DNA of 64,000 bases from Leeuwenhoekiella sp. (lineage in GTDB: Bacteria > Bacteroidota > Bacteroidia > Flavobacteriales > Flavobacteriaceae): NCBI GenBank assembly GCA_002708845.1, contig PAPI01000027.1, forward strand, positions 1 through 64,000, read 5' to 3'. This document shows positions 1-7,140 of this stretch, in pieces. A program made the translations under genes and the position numbers. The number at the start of each line of letters is the position of its first letter. The first letter of the stretch is position 1. The notes under the pieces were generated by a model. The model did no database searches and was not told the DNA's origin. It saw only the letters and a program-made list of their open reading frames with translations.

Positions 1-18
1 GCAATGAAATCTGCATTG

Positions 19-444
19 TCAATCATCAGCTCTTAATTGTCTAATAGTATCTACAGAGTAAATCAGTCCGATTGATGCTTTTCCAGTTTCCATTTGAAAA
101 TCAAATTCGTCACCGTGAATATCCACAACTCTAAAAACCGTCAACTCAGGCTTATTTGGTCGTCCCTTAAAATTTCCATAAACTACATCATCTAAAAATT
201 CAAAATTTAGACGTTGAATTTTTTCATTAGTTCTTTCTATTATCTGACGAGTAGATATCAATGTATGAATGAGTTCACTTTTAATTTCAAAAACAGGCAA
301 TTCATTTTGGGATAGCTCGAATTTTTCAATCAATTCCGTATCATTTTCATCTGCTATTCGTGAATGATTCCAAGAATCAATATCCATTGCCTTTCTGTTG
401 ATTGAAGCAATTGTTATATTTCTGATTGATTTATCGGTTTTCAT
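19..444 (-). CDS. hypothetical protein, cassette gene 1
   Basis: A 141-residue soluble protein with no signal peptide or membrane segment that I do not recognise. It is rich in charged residues; the middle (about residues 60-80) looks helical and the C-terminal half (FRVVDIHGDEFDF) looks like beta strands. It starts at an ATG just inside the preceding palindromic element, and its stop lies before TGCAGAT, which is complementary to the ATCTGCA at the other end of the cassette. It is the last gene of the leftward array visible here; the element downstream of it is cut by the window edge. Function cannot be inferred. Confidence 0.7.
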   Translation of the reverse strand: MKTDKSIRNITIASINRKAMDIDSWNHSRIADENDTELIEKFELSQNELPVFEIKSELIHTLISTRQIIERTNEKIQRLNFEFLDDVVYGNFKGRPNKPELTVFRVVDIHGDEFDFQMETGKASIGLIYSVDTIRQLRADD

Positions 445-453
445 TTTCTGCTT

Positions 454-602
454 GCAGATAATGGTCTTTTATAACCGTCAGTTACGTGTTTATATGCGTT
501 AATTTTCGGTTCCACACAGACCTTAGCATTTCCGAGGGGATTCGAACGTAGTCTCCCGAAGCGTCGGGACGCCCTAATTGAGGTTATATATTTTTGTGGT
601 GT
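454..602 (-). repeat. attC-like palindromic element A (type 1)
   Basis: Imperfect inverted repeat of about 150 bp between cassette genes 2 and 1. It shares with elements E and F the inner arms GGTTATA/TATAACC, the block GCGTTAATTTTCGGTT and the central hairpin TCCCGAAGCGTCGGGA. In gene orientation its outer junction reads GACCATTATC where the others have GACCGTTGT, so this copy has diverged. It supplies the stop codon of gene 2 (TATATAA). Confidence 0.75.
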
Positions 603-1057
603 CGTTTTTTATTTAAATATTTAGGTTCATTAATTTCATTTTCCAATTCGGTTTGTCGAAAAAATGGCCAAACTCGGTCGTCTCCAATTTCATCATTTTC
701 AATTTCTTTTTTTTCCGAGTTTTTAGGATAAAGTCCGAATGTCATTAAATTCAAAATCCAATTAATCGGATTAGAGAATTTAGGGTCTTTCCATTCATAT
801 TTGTTGTCCGATTTTAGGAATAGGATAAATCGTTTAATTTGATTTTCTGATGCCGCTGTCAGTTTATGTTTTCCAACATTTTTATGCTCTCGTAAATCGT
901 TGTAACAAAACCAAAACGTGTTTTCAATTGCTATAACTCCTTTATCATCCGTTTTGTAAATCGGTTCAATTCTGTCCATAAATTCAAAGTTTGTTATTGT
1001 TCCAGACAGATAATGTCGAAGATTTTCAGCTAATATATTTCTATGATTTCTGTTCAT
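584..1057 (-). CDS. hypothetical protein, cassette gene 2
   Basis: A 157-residue, highly charged cytoplasmic protein with no recognised family. A segment near residues 85-115 is Trp- and Asn-rich (NPINWILNLMTFGLYPK) and is followed by an acidic stretch. The last codons (HHKNI and stop) lie inside palindromic element A, so the C-terminus is set by the repeat rather than by the gene body. Same strand as all other genes of the array; flanking cassette ends are only partly complementary (GTTGTG / CACAA). No function proposed. Confidence 0.7.
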   Translation of the reverse strand: MNRNHRNILAENLRHYLSGTITNFEFMDRIEPIYKTDDKGVIAIENTFWFCYNDLREHKNVGKHKLTAASENQIKRFILFLKSDNKYEWKDPKFSNPINWILNLMTFGLYPKNSEKKEIENDEIGDDRVWPFFRQTELENEINEPKYLNKKRHHKNI

Positions 1058-1076
1058 TTCACAGTTTTGGTCAAAT

Positions 1077-1177
1077 GCAACACAACGCTTTGGCTATGGT
1101 TTCGTTGCGTGAAAATCCGCAATGATTTTCCGCCGTAAACCGAAGTTAGCAATGAACTATAGCCGGTGTTGTGCATA
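1077..1177 (-). repeat. attC-like palindromic element B (type 2, short)
   Basis: About 100 bp between genes 3 and 2. Outer arms are CACAACGC and GGTGTTGTGC, inner arms GGCTAT and ATAGCC, with a small central hairpin GAAAATCC/GATTTTC. It is a shorter relative of elements C and G. Confidence 0.75.
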
Positions 1178-1183
1178 GGTTTT

Positions 1184-1588
1184 TTATTCCGTTTTGATAT
1201 AATAGATTTCAATAAACTGTCCATTATATAATCCTAAATGTCCAGTTTTTCCACTTTTGTAAAGTCCGATTAACTCAACTTTCTTTCCGTTAATTTTTTT
1301 CCATACACTGTCTAATTCAGTTGCGGGTTTGAAAGAGTGAATCCATATTTTTTCCGACTCTTTATAAAGTCCTTTATTTTCTAAATCGAGATGTAATTCG
1401 CCAATAATTCTCAGGGTATCATTGTCATATTCAGTTCGATTTTTACTCAATTCACTTATATCGGTCAGACTTATTTTTTCAGATATTTCTGCGTTTCCAA
1501 ATTCCGTTTTATAAGTATTGCACGAAACTAAAAGTCCGATGAATATTAAAATTTTGTGTTTAGTCACGATTTTTTTCAACTTATGCAC
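1184..1588 (-). CDS. small lipoprotein, cassette gene 3
   Basis: About 131-134 residues. A hydrophobic stretch ending in GLLVSC predicts a lipoprotein signal with the lipidated Cys near residue 23, so the product should sit on the outside of a membrane. The remainder is a small beta-rich domain (LRIIGELHLDLENKG; GKKVELIGLYKSGKTG) that I cannot place in a family. No ATG is available: the start is either GTG at 1588, which lies inside the outer arm of element C, or TTG at 1579, which leaves a compact leader MKKIVTKHK and seems at least as good. The cassette is bounded by perfect 10-bp inverted repeats, GTTGTGCATA and TATGCACAAC. Confidence 0.7.
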   Translation of the reverse strand: MHKLKKIVTKHKILIFIGLLVSCNTYKTEFGNAEISEKISLTDISELSKNRTEYDNDTLRIIGELHLDLENKGLYKESEKIWIHSFKPATELDSVWKKINGKKVELIGLYKSGKTGHLGLYNGQFIEIYYIKTE

Positions 1589-1718
1589 AACGGTCTCGGC
1601 TATGAATAGTTGCGTGGTTTAGCGATTAACTTTGCAAGTACACACCAAACTGAAAATCCGAAAGGATTTTCGTAAGTAGGCGAGAACTAGCCATTAATTA
1701 TATACGGTGTTACCACAC
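1582..1718 (-). repeat. attC-like palindromic element C (type 2)
   Basis: 137 bp between genes 4 and 3. It shares long blocks with element G: GGTCTCGGCTATGA, GCGATTAACTTTGCAAGTAC, ACACCAAACTGAAAATCC and AAGTAGGCGAGAAC. The hairpin GAAAATCC/GGATTTTC lies at the centre. The outer 10 bp on each side belong to different cassettes: one end matches the far end of gene 3's cassette, the other that of gene 4's. Confidence 0.8.
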
Positions 1719-1724
1719 GTTTTT

Positions 1725-2273
1725 TTATTCTGTTAATATTTCGTTCAATATAAAATTCAAATTTTCTTTTCCAACTTTGCTTAATCCACCATATTTCATA
1801 TTCGGTGAAAATGGTTCAGATTCTGTCATTCCACAACCTTCCAAACACAACCAAACTTTTCCTATTTCCTTATTTTCTTTATTATAAAATCTTAAAATAT
1901 ATTCTGATTCAGATAAACTCCAAGTAGTCTCTGACCAATTGAAATTACTTGGATTATTGAAAAATGTAATCAAATCAGCCTTATTCAATTCCGATACAGT
2001 TTTGGAAGTCAAACGACTTGTTAGAAAGTTATTCTTAAACAACTTTATTTTCGCAACGTGTTCTCTTGGGAATTTATATTTTCCAAATCCGAAATTCTTT
2101 TCAAACGCCTTTTCTTGTTGTTCAGACGTTTTGTGCATATAAAATTCTTTCAGTTCGTCAGTCGGAATGTGTTTGGAATAAAATTGTCCTCTGTCAGCTA
2201 TATCCCAAATTATTAGAAATCCGATTATGGCTAAAATTCCGATTACTGATAATATTTTTTTCAGGATTTTCAA
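1725..2273 (-). CDS. membrane-anchored hypothetical protein, cassette gene 4
   Basis: About 182 residues from a TTG start at 2273 (first residues MKILKKILSVIG). The frame stays open upstream to 2348, but those 25 codons lie in and next to palindromic element D and encode an unconvincing Tyr/Ser-rich extension, so I reject that start. One transmembrane helix (about residues 8-24, ILAIIGFLIIWDIA) precedes a domain on the far side of the membrane with two Cys in CLEGCG. The family is not recognised. The cassette ends are perfect 10-bp inverted repeats, GTTACCACAC and GTGTGGTAAC. Confidence 0.65.
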   Translation of the reverse strand: MKILKKILSVIGILAIIGFLIIWDIADRGQFYSKHIPTDELKEFYMHKTSEQQEKAFEKNFGFGKYKFPREHVAKIKLFKNNFLTSRLTSKTVSELNKADLITFFNNPSNFNWSETTWSLSESEYILRFYNKENKEIGKVWLCLEGCGMTESEPFSPNMKYGGLSKVGKENLNFILNEILTE

Positions 2274-2295
2274 TTCGTGACGGTTTTTCTTAAAT

Positions 2296-2361
2296 GTGTG
2301 GTAACGGTTTGTGTATAGTGCGTATCCCGAAGGGTATGCACTATACACCGTGTTGTGGTTA
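2296..2361 (-). repeat. attC-like palindromic element D (minimal form)
   Basis: A 66-bp version: a nearly perfect hairpin GTGTATAGTGC / GCACTATACAC around CGAAGGG, with outer arms GGTAACGG and CCGTGTTGTGG. It keeps only the outer boxes and a stem, which shows that the long central part of the other elements is dispensable or variable. It carries the stop codon of gene 5. Confidence 0.75.
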
Positions 2362-3171
2362 GTATTTTTTTATTTCGTTATCAATTAGTTGACAAATTTT
2401 TGTTTCATTGAAAGCTTTATTTTTCACAAGAAACGAAGACGTTTTTAATTGATTAATGGCTTTTTCAACTTCATTTTTTGTAAGTGCCCAAATTGAATAC
2501 CCATTACAATCTTCCAACTGCCCAAGACCTCTAATCACTCTATTTAATTCTTCATTTTCCAAGTGCTTCGGTGAAAGAAAATTCAGACCATATACATTTC
2601 TAATAAATCCAAATTTGGTAGCAGATTCGTATCTCGACCATTTTTGGAATTCAGTATTTTCTTTTTCAGAATATGAGAAGAAACCATTTTTAATCTTTCC
2701 TTCAGTAATTGAGAGTCTCTTTGACTGGGTGAATACGTACCCATAGTCAAAATCGAAGAAATCATATAATCGCTGACCAAGTGAAGAGAGTTCCTTGTTC
2801 GTTAATAGATTTTCATCAAACATTAGTTCGATAACAATTGAATCAGAGTCGACTGCAATTGTCCTGTTATGAGACCAATTCTGAAAGTTCAAGGACATTA
2901 AGTCTTCTGAGTCTGAAATCATTAAATGGTGTACACTTTTGAACTCCTTTTTATTTAGTCCATTTAGAAACCCTTTCTTGGTTTTCCATCCATCTTTTGG
3001 GTATGGTCCGGTGATATAAAAGTCATTCAGATTCAGATGCAATTTGTCAAACTTGGTCAGTAAAAAATAAATCAAACTTTTCGTGTCATACGATTCTGCT
3101 TCCGATTGGGAAACCGCTTTGTACAACTTTAGAAGTCTATTATTACCAATATTTTTATTAAACAGGTTCAT
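2359..3171 (-). CDS. hypothetical protein, cassette gene 5
   Basis: A 270-residue soluble protein without signal peptide; the longest cassette gene apart from the WG-repeat gene. It appears alpha/beta with many aromatic residues (DFFDFDYGYVF near residue 145; SRYESATKFGFIRNVYG near residue 185). I do not recognise the family; the overall look is similar to immunity-type or DUF3396-like proteins, but I have no motif to support that. The stop codon lies in element D. Cassette ends are imperfectly complementary (GTTGTAGT / ACCACAAC). Confidence 0.65.
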   Translation of the reverse strand: MNLFNKNIGNNRLLKLYKAVSQSEAESYDTKSLIYFLLTKFDKLHLNLNDFYITGPYPKDGWKTKKGFLNGLNKKEFKSVHHLMISDSEDLMSLNFQNWSHNRTIAVDSDSIVIELMFDENLLTNKELSSLGQRLYDFFDFDYGYVFTQSKRLSITEGKIKNGFFSYSEKENTEFQKWSRYESATKFGFIRNVYGLNFLSPKHLENEELNRVIRGLGQLEDCNGYSIWALTKNEVEKAINQLKTSSFLVKNKAFNETKICQLIDNEIKKY

Positions 3172-3179
3172 TTTTATTC

Positions 3180-3347
3180 ACTACAACAGTCTCGTATAAC
3201 CGTCATTTACAGGTTAATATGCGTTAATTTTCGGTTTGGCACTGACTTTAGCAATTCCGAGTGGATTCAGTTTACACTGAGCGCAGTCGAAGTGTAGTCT
3301 CCCGAAGCGTCGGGACGCCGTAATTGAGGTTATATATTGTTGTAAAC
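3180..3347 (-). repeat. attC-like palindromic element E (type 1) with nested hairpin
   Basis: 168 bp between genes 6 and 5. Outer arms are TACAAC and GTTGTA, inner arms GGTTATA-like (TATAACC/GGTTATAT), with the central hairpin TCCCGAAGCGTCGGGA. Compared with element A it contains an extra internal hairpin at 3273-3296. Confidence 0.8.
3273..3296. repeat. REP-like TGAGCGNAGTCGAAG hairpin inside element E
   Basis: Stem TACACT/AGTGTA around GAGCGCAGTCGA. The core TGAGCG-AGTCGAAG is shared with the insertion in element F at the same internal position but is absent from element A. I know this core as a short dispersed hairpin in Bacteroidota genomes; here it seems to be inserted in, or grafted onto, the cassette repeat. 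Confidence 0.6.
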
Positions 3348-3357
3348 TGTGCTTATT

Positions 3358-3711
3358 TCATTTTTTCGCCATTAATTTTCCGTAAAATTTTTCTTGTCCA
3401 CTTTTATTTTTTGCATTGTCAAATAAATCAAAAAGTCCGAACCAATAAAGCCTTTCGTTCATTGTCATTCCGCCAATTCCATCAATCGCTGATTTCCGAA
3501 ATTCAGTCCACATTCCGTAAACCTTGTCAAAGTCAGTTCGTTTGTCAATCCATGTATTTCCAAGAAATCGTTCAACATTATCTCTTAATTCAACAGCATT
3601 TCTTTCATCCGTTTTCCATTCCTGAATATTGTCGGCTAATTTTTGAATTATTTCTTCTTTAGAAACTTTTCGAATATTTTTTATCAGTTCGTCCAAATTC
3701 ATTTTGGGCAT
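3358..3711 (-). CDS. small helical hypothetical protein, cassette gene 6
   Basis: A 117-residue, largely helical cytoplasmic protein. The N-terminal half (DELIKNIRKVSKEEIIQKL) looks amphipathic. The C-terminal block GGMTMNERLYWFGLFDLFD resembles a motif I associate with small flavobacterial proteins of unknown role, but I cannot name the family. ATG start overlaps nothing; the cassette is closed by the 9-bp inverted repeat GTTGTAAAC / GTTTACAAC. Confidence 0.65.
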   Translation of the reverse strand: MPKMNLDELIKNIRKVSKEEIIQKLADNIQEWKTDERNAVELRDNVERFLGNTWIDKRTDFDKVYGMWTEFRKSAIDGIGGMTMNERLYWFGLFDLFDNAKNKSGQEKFYGKLMAKK

Positions 3712-3712
3712 T

Positions 3713-3885
3713 GTTTACAACGGTCTCGTATAACCGTCAGTTACGGGTTAATATGCGTTAATTTTCGGTTTAGCACTGACTTTAGCAATTTCCAGTGGAT
3801 TCGTGAGCCTGCCCTGAGCGAAGTCGAAGGGTAGGTAGTCTCCCGAAGAGTCGAGACGCCGTAATACAGGTTATATATTGTTGTA
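3713..3885 (-). repeat. attC-like palindromic element F (type 1) with nested hairpin
   Basis: 173 bp between genes 7 and 6, nearly identical to element E outside the outer boxes and the nested hairpin. It provides the last codons and stop of gene 7 (YNNI, stop), the same tail that element A gives to gene 2 in altered form. Confidence 0.8.
3809..3834. repeat. REP-like TGAGCGAAGTCGAAG hairpin inside element F
   Basis: CCTGCCCTGAGCGAAG on one side and TCGAAGGGTAGG on the other form a hairpin with stems CCT-CCCT/AGGG-AGG. It sits at the same internal site as the hairpin at 3273-3296 but has different stem bases, so the two are related rather than simple copies. Confidence 0.6.
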
Positions 3886-4224
3886 CACAGTTTTTCTATC
3901 AGTTTTTCTAAAATGCAAATAAATTCCGATTATCAGATAACCTACCAAAGAAGGAAATCCGAACGTAGAATTTAAATCAATTAAAAATGGGAAGAACCAA
4001 ATTAGTCCGCAAAAGCCAAAGATGCTAAATAAGGTTTGGTTTAAATCAGTCAAGATCACATAGGTGGAATTTGAAATCAAACTTATCACGCCAAAAATCC
4101 AAGCGAGTTTGAGTAATTCCGAAAACTCAATTGGAAATCCGTTTTGTGTCATATTCCAAATCAACAACCCATAGCTCAAAATGAAAGAAATGAGTCCAAT
4201 AATTTTAGCAATTTTTTTAATCAT
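3871..4224 (-). CDS. small multi-pass membrane protein, cassette gene 7
   Basis: 117 residues with about four predicted transmembrane helices (residues 6-23, 38-58, 64-83, 88-105) and a short basic tail. The family is not recognised. The final residues VYNNI and the stop codon are encoded by element F. Cassette ends share only 6 bp (GTTGTA / TACAAC), the shortest perfect match in the array. Confidence 0.65.
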   Translation of the reverse strand: MIKKIAKIIGLISFILSYGLLIWNMTQNGFPIEFSELLKLAWIFGVISLISNSTYVILTDLNQTLFSIFGFCGLIWFFPFLIDLNSTFGFPSLVGYLIIGIYLHFRKTDRKTVYNNI

Positions 4225-4244
4225 ATAGTTTGGGCAAAATTGCC

Positions 4245-4377
4245 TACAACGGTCTCGGCTATGAGTAGTTGAGTGGGTTAGCGATTAACTTTGCAAGTAC
4301 ACACCAAACTGAAAATCCGCGAGGATTTTCAGAAGTAGGCGAGAACAAGCAATTACTTATAGCCATTGTTAGCTGTA
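4245..4377 (-). repeat. attC-like palindromic element G (type 2)
   Basis: 133 bp between genes 8 and 7. Inner arms GGCTAT/ATAGCC; central perfect hairpin CTGAAAATCC-GCGA-GGATTTTCAG. Between outer and inner boxes the two strands have different spacers (AAT against GAGACC), an asymmetry reminiscent of the unpaired bases that mark strand choice in integron attC hairpins. Confidence 0.8.
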
Positions 4378-4393
4378 GGTTTTATTTCTAAAT

Positions 4394-5638
4394 TTATTCT
4401 GCAAATCTTATAATTCCATCATTTTCAAACCAAAGTTGTTTATACTTTACTGGAATTATTTCCTCTCCTTTTTTGTTTATATATCCAACTTTACCATCAA
4501 CTTCCACATATGCTAATTCGTTAATAAAAGGAAATGCCTTATCATAAATTGCTGGAATTTTGATTTTTCCTTTTTTGTTTATGAATCCATATTTTCCATT
4601 TTCTTCAAATAAAGCTAAATCATTAGTAAAAAAGGTATATTTAGTTTTTTTTAAATTGAATTTTACTTTCACCTTGTTTTTTGTATTAATATATCCATAA
4701 TTGTCTCCTTTTTTTACAAAAGCAAGGCCATTCAAAAATGCACTGGCTTCATCATATTCAAATGGTATTTTAGTTTGATTTTCCCTGTCTATAAAACCCC
4801 ATTTCCCATCTTTCGACACAGGTATTAGATTTTCATTGATGTTAAATCCAATTTCATCATAAATGGTTGGAATTATTTCATTTCCTGACTTATCAATAAA
4901 TCCGTATTTATTATCGTTTTTTACAGCATAAAGTTTATTATCATTTATAAAATAAATTTCTTGATATTTAGGATCTATAATTATTTCACTATTGATATTT
5001 ACCAACCCGTTTAATTTCTTTTTATCTATTATTTCTTGGTAAATTAAAATTGAATCTTTGTCAAAATAGTGACTTTGTATATCAAATTCTAAATTTTTAT
5101 TAAAAACTATATCTCCTTCAGAATTTAAAATGTGACTTTTTTTGTTTTCAGTCTGACATTTATAGTGGTTGAAACCAAAATTACTAACCATTGTATATTT
5201 GAATTCTGTCAATGAATCGCCTTTACGGTTTATTAAACCATATTTACTATTTTTTTTAGCGATTCCAGTATTCCCATAATAGAAGAAGACATCAGTGTAA
5301 TTTTCGAAATAGGTTTCTTTGCCATCTCTACTTACAAAACCATAAACAGAATCTTTAATTACATTAGCATAATTATTATAAAATTCCGAACCCATATTGA
5401 ATTTAGGTTCAATTATTATTTCTCCATTAGTATTTAAATACCCTATTTTTGGATATTTATTAGGTTGAATTTCATAATACAATATTCTCAATAGATTGTC
5501 AGATAAAGAATTACTTTCTGTTTTTTGAGGAACTCTTCCCAGAAAATTAATTATTTCGATATCTGCTTGAATTTTTTCCTGCGAAAAAGTCCAATTTATT
5601 GAGATAAAAAAAAGTAAGATTGTCAATTTGTTTTTCAT
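4394..5638 (-). CDS. secreted WG-repeat protein, cassette gene 8
   Basis: 414 residues with a signal peptide (hydrophobic to about residue 19, INWTFSQ) and about nine WG-type repeats of 40-50 residues. Examples are KYGFIDKSGNEIIP, KWGFIDRENQTKIP, KYGFINKKGKIKIP and KVGYINKKGEEIIP. The WG repeat is a beta-rich module of unknown role, common in Bacteroidota and often in exported proteins. It is the first and largest cassette; its ends form the perfect 10-bp inverted repeat GTTAGCTGTA / TACAGCTAAC at 5661-5670 and 4368-4377. Confidence 0.8.
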   Translation of the reverse strand: MKNKLTILLFFISINWTFSQEKIQADIEIINFLGRVPQKTESNSLSDNLLRILYYEIQPNKYPKIGYLNTNGEIIIEPKFNMGSEFYNNYANVIKDSVYGFVSRDGKETYFENYTDVFFYYGNTGIAKKNSKYGLINRKGDSLTEFKYTMVSNFGFNHYKCQTENKKSHILNSEGDIVFNKNLEFDIQSHYFDKDSILIYQEIIDKKKLNGLVNINSEIIIDPKYQEIYFINDNKLYAVKNDNKYGFIDKSGNEIIPTIYDEIGFNINENLIPVSKDGKWGFIDRENQTKIPFEYDEASAFLNGLAFVKKGDNYGYINTKNKVKVKFNLKKTKYTFFTNDLALFEENGKYGFINKKGKIKIPAIYDKAFPFINELAYVEVDGKVGYINKKGEEIIPVKYKQLWFENDGIIRFAE

Positions 5639-5660
5639 ATGTGAGTTTGTTTTTTTAACT

Positions 5661-5750
5661 TACAGCTAACGTACGTATAACACAACTGGTTGTGTTCTAT
5701 TCATTTACAAACGATTGTAAACGAATAACATACGCATATTGTTTTGTAAA
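5661..5750 (-). repeat. palindromic element H at the upstream edge of the array
   Basis: About 90 bp upstream of gene 8. Arms are GTACGTAT and ATACGCAT, with the inner inverted repeats ACACAAC/GTTGTGT and TTTACAA-ACGATTGTAAA. Its left outer box pairs with the far end of gene 8's cassette, but the right end has no cassette partner I can see. It may be the attachment end of the array or the attC-like site of a lost cassette. Confidence 0.6.
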
Positions 5751-5795
5751 TATACTTTTTTGATGGCTCCTTTTTTTCCGGAATTCCAGAATTTC

Positions 5796-6536
5796 TTATA
5801 AAAATCGCAGGATATAATTAAAGAGTAAACCGGCGCCTATAGCCAGGCCAAAACTCAGTAGCGTACCTATAAGCACATATTCGGTAAGTTGGCGGTTTTT
5901 ACCTTCGGTTAAATCTCCAAAACGAAACACCGACTTGGCCGTGATTAAAAAGCCTATCGCAGACCAGGCGTTAAGCAAAATAAAGGCAAAGACAAACAGG
6001 CGCTCCAGCATCCCAATGATTTTACCCGCACCGGCCAGTGAGGTGTTTTTTACCTTGAGCTTGTCTTTTTTTGAAGGCTCAATGGCTTCCTGCCAGGGTT
6101 GCAAAATGAGCCGCATTAAAATTCCGGCGACATAAGTCACAAAAAACAACAGGGTAAATAGCAACAGGACTTTGGGTTGGTAAATTGCATCAAAGTCAAT
6201 CGTATATGGGGTGTAGTAATATACTACCAGATTGAGAACGGCCAGATGCGCGATCTGGTCTGCGACAAATAGCGGTGTACTGTTCTTCTTAGTTGTAAAC
6301 CGGATCTTGAGCAGATCTATAGCGTAGTGCGTGATGCCTATAAACGCGATGCCCAAAAGATAGCGACTTTCAAAGCGTAAAAGCACCAGCAAAGCCAAGA
6401 GATGCACACCTATATGAGCCAGCAGATAGGGGGAGCGAAACCCCTTTTTACGTTTGTGCTTCACCCATTTGGTAGGCTGCAGTACAAAATCGCCCAGAAT
6501 GTGTGCCAGTAGAAGTTTAAGACCGAGTGCAAGCAT
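5796..6536 (-). CDS. DUF3307 family membrane protein
   Basis: 246 residues with about six hydrophobic segments. The N-terminus LLLAHILGDFVLQPTKW and the downstream ITHYAIDLLK carry the His/Asp pattern typical of DUF3307 integral membrane proteins, whose function is unknown. Its start codon directly abuts the stop of the SatD-like gene (TAA then ATG), so the two are translated as an operon. SatD-DUF3307 pairing is something I recall as common, which suggests that the regulator and the membrane protein work together. Confidence 0.8.
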   Translation of the reverse strand: MLALGLKLLLAHILGDFVLQPTKWVKHKRKKGFRSPYLLAHIGVHLLALLVLLRFESRYLLGIAFIGITHYAIDLLKIRFTTKKNSTPLFVADQIAHLAVLNLVVYYYTPYTIDFDAIYQPKVLLLFTLLFFVTYVAGILMRLILQPWQEAIEPSKKDKLKVKNTSLAGAGKIIGMLERLFVFAFILLNAWSAIGFLITAKSVFRFGDLTEGKNRQLTEYVLIGTLLSFGLAIGAGLLFNYILRFL

Positions 6537-7130
6537 TTAGTAGTTGTTTAAGGTTTGGCTGTAATACTGAAGCATTTTTGTGAGTTCGTCATATCCCGCA
6601 CGGTTTAGCGTGGCACTTATGGTGCTTTGCGATTTACCAAGCATCTCGCTGAGTTCGGTTTGATTGAGTTGGGGATGCAGCAGTTTTTGGTGAAACACCT
6701 GAGCGCTTACCGGTGTCCAGTTATCCATAGTTAAACAGGCGAGTTCGAATATGAGGTTAAACTGGGCATCAAATATGGAATCATCACTTTGCAAGGCGAG
6801 GGTTTGTTTTTTGAGTCGGTCAAAACAAGTGCCGCTGTTTATAAAAGCGCTTCCGTTTGACTCTGTGATTTTGCCGACATTATGCGTTTTGTTCCCCAAA
6901 CCTATAGCAATGCGCACGTCGACACCTTCTAAACTCTTGATGCCGCTTTTGAGTAACAGCGCTGCATACAATGCTTTTTTCGGGCTAACCTCAAGCTGAA
7001 AACTGTCTCCGCGGTAAATCTCCCAATCTTTGGGTTCGTCGCCCAGGTGGTTAAGAACCTCTTTCAAAACCGGAAGCCAGTTTTGCTGCGTTCGTGAATT
7101 GATAATATCAGCGGTTAAAATAGCAATCAT
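6537..7130 (-). CDS. SatD family protein with C-terminal helix-turn-helix
   Basis: 197 residues. The N-terminal domain begins MIAILTADIINSR and contains IYRGDSFQLEV and VRIAIGLG, which match the SatD family. Residues about 155-185 (QTELSEMLGKSQSTISATL) form a clear helix-turn-helix of the kind that reads DNA. The gene lies directly downstream of two palindromes of the form TATCGTAT-N4-ATACGATA-like, so autoregulation is a reasonable inference. What signal it senses is unknown; the nucleotide-cyclase-like look of the N-terminal domain (GDSF, GNK) would fit ligand binding, but that is speculation. Confidence 0.8.
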   Translation of the reverse strand: MIAILTADIINSRTQQNWLPVLKEVLNHLGDEPKDWEIYRGDSFQLEVSPKKALYAALLLKSGIKSLEGVDVRIAIGLGNKTHNVGKITESNGSAFINSGTCFDRLKKQTLALQSDDSIFDAQFNLIFELACLTMDNWTPVSAQVFHQKLLHPQLNQTELSEMLGKSQSTISATLNRAGYDELTKMLQYYSQTLNNY

Positions 7131-7140
7131 AAGATTATAT

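Noticed and set aside
1939-2293. Two short plus-strand frames inside cassette gene 4
   Set aside because: They overlap each other and the leftward gene, and have no leader or domain features.
2274-2348. 25-codon N-terminal extension of cassette gene 4
   Set aside because: It is translated from palindromic element D, is rich in Tyr and Ser with no leader character, and would place the membrane helix far from the N-terminus.
454-4377. Elements A to G as ordinary rho-independent terminators
   Set aside because: They are 66-175 bp, lack terminal T runs, share long blocks, and their outer boxes match across the genes rather than only within each hairpin. Termination could be a side effect.
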